The notes under the pieces are model-generated. The model saw nothing but the letters and a program-made list of their open reading frames with translations. It was not told the DNA's origin and ran no database searches. Source: Desulfurococcales archaeon (GTDB lineage: Archaea; Thermoproteota; Thermoprotei_A; Sulfolobales; Acidilobaceae). From it: a stretch of DNA of 64,000 nt. The stretch's first letter is position 1, and each line of letters begins with the position of its first letter. This document shows positions 63,602 through 64,000 of the stretch, in pieces. A program made the position numbers and the translations under genes. The DNA is taken from NCBI GenBank assembly GCA_015521115.1, contig WAOT01000004.1:1-64000 (forward strand), read 5' to 3'.

Positions 63602-64000
63602 ATAGTTACAGAGAAAAATATGCAAATCTCGTCAATTGGTTCATATTAACAGAGGTAATGAGGGGGGCCCCAGAGAAAGTCTATGAGGCAGCCTCTCATC
63701 TGATTAAAGCAGGAGGGAAGCGAGTACGCCCTTTCATAGTAATGGCTATGGCGAAAGCACTCGGAGGCTGGGAGGCAGAGAAGGCGTCCCTCCCGATAGC
63801 GGCTGGTGTTGAGATCTTTCACAACTTCACACTCATACACGACGACATAATGGATAAGGATGAGTTTCGTAGAGGAGTGCCTACAACCCATGTTGTCTAT
63901 GGCGTGGATTTTGCAATACTCGCAGGAGATCTCGCGTTCGCACTCAGCTACAAGTCTATGGAGCTAGCAAAAGTTTACGGTCTACCACCCCATATCCTCG
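63598..64000 (+). CDS. Geranylgeranyl/farnesyl diphosphate synthase, 5' part
   Basis: The first 134 residues of a trans-prenyl chain synthase, cut by the window end. It has the GGKRVRP motif (39-45), the first aspartate-rich motif DDIMD (82-86) and RRGVPTTH. Phe77 stands five residues before the first Asp, as in archaeal geranylgeranyl diphosphate synthases. It makes the C20 (or C15) chain for ether lipids. ATG overlaps the isomerase stop (ATGA). Confidence 0.9.
   Translation, partial: MNSYREKYANLVNWFILTEVMRGAPEKVYEAASHLIKAGGKRVRPFIVMAMAKALGGWEAEKASLPIAAGVEIFHNFTLIHDDIMDKDEFRRGVPTTHVVYGVDFAILAGDLAFALSYKSMELAKVYGLPPHIL

Noticed and set aside
1-64000. CRISPR arrays, insertion sequences, rRNA genes
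   Set aside because: No regularly spaced repeats, no transposase-like protein among the frames, and no rRNA-like sequence were seen.

Overview
The window is chromosomal DNA from a hyperthermophilic crenarchaeon (Thermoproteota), most like the Desulfurococcales/Pyrodictiaceae. The evidence is a Cren7 chromatin protein, a crenarchaeal SSB with a glycine/arginine tail, the archaeal exosome superoperon, archaeal ribosomal and RNA polymerase genes, many TTG/GTG starts behind GGTG-type Shine-Dalgarno (SD) sites, and AT-rich TATA boxes. No insertion sequence, CRISPR array or rRNA was seen. Only one complete tRNA, tRNA-Gly(GCC), is present.

Layout. 1-1.2 kb: an AT-rich, strongly strand-skewed stretch with small unknown minus-strand genes and, at 392-429 (-), what looks like the isolated 5' half of an initiator tRNA-Met. 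It stops exactly after position 37 and runs into a GC-rich tail with no 3' half nearby, so it is a split-tRNA candidate. 1.2-6.8 kb: unknown genes, a multi-zinc protein, Cren7, a MoxR/VWA pair, cytidine deaminase and SSB. 6.9-20 kb: TatD-like hydrolase, LeuRS with an altered HIGH motif, PhoH-KH ATPase, nitrilase-family enzyme, PMT-like glycosyltransferase, TRAM protein, geranylgeranyl reductase family protein, Hrq1/MrfA-like helicase and peroxiredoxin.

20-26 kb: tRNA-Gly, then S15, a degenerate RecJ/Cdc45-like protein, a Pcc1 KEOPS subunit that apparently starts at CTG, S3Ae, a THUMP/SPOUT protein and a radical SAM protein. 26-37 kb: a rearranged exosome superoperon. L15e, a COG1325-like protein, RNase P Rnp3 and RNase P Rnp2 (with an N-terminal membrane segment) are on the minus strand, with YchF inserted between them. 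PsmA, SBDS, Rrp4, Rrp41, Rrp42, L37Ae, Brix, a second Pcc1-like protein, prefoldin beta, a DUF3194-like protein, a DHH phosphoesterase and XPF are on the plus strand. EF-2 follows.

39.7-50.2 kb: an 11-gene respiratory complex I operon (nuoABCDHIJKMLN order, no NuoE/F/G). It is preceded by a TATA box and a long leader hairpin that covers part of the first SD. 50.2-55 kb: MfnA-like decarboxylase, FdhE-like zinc protein, membrane and secreted unknowns, a beta-lactamase-fold nuclease and pyrophosphatase. 55-60 kb: L7Ae, then S13-S4-S11-RpoD-L18e-L13-S9-RpoN-S2. 60-64 kb: MEMO, a degenerate GHMP-kinase-like protein, isopentenyl phosphate kinase, type 2 IPP isomerase and the start of a prenyl diphosphate synthase, which together form the archaeal lipid-precursor cluster.

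Most genes form tight operons with start/stop overlaps, and the dominant theme is information processing, with one respiratory operon and one isoprenoid operon. All calls come from reading the sequence. No database search was run.
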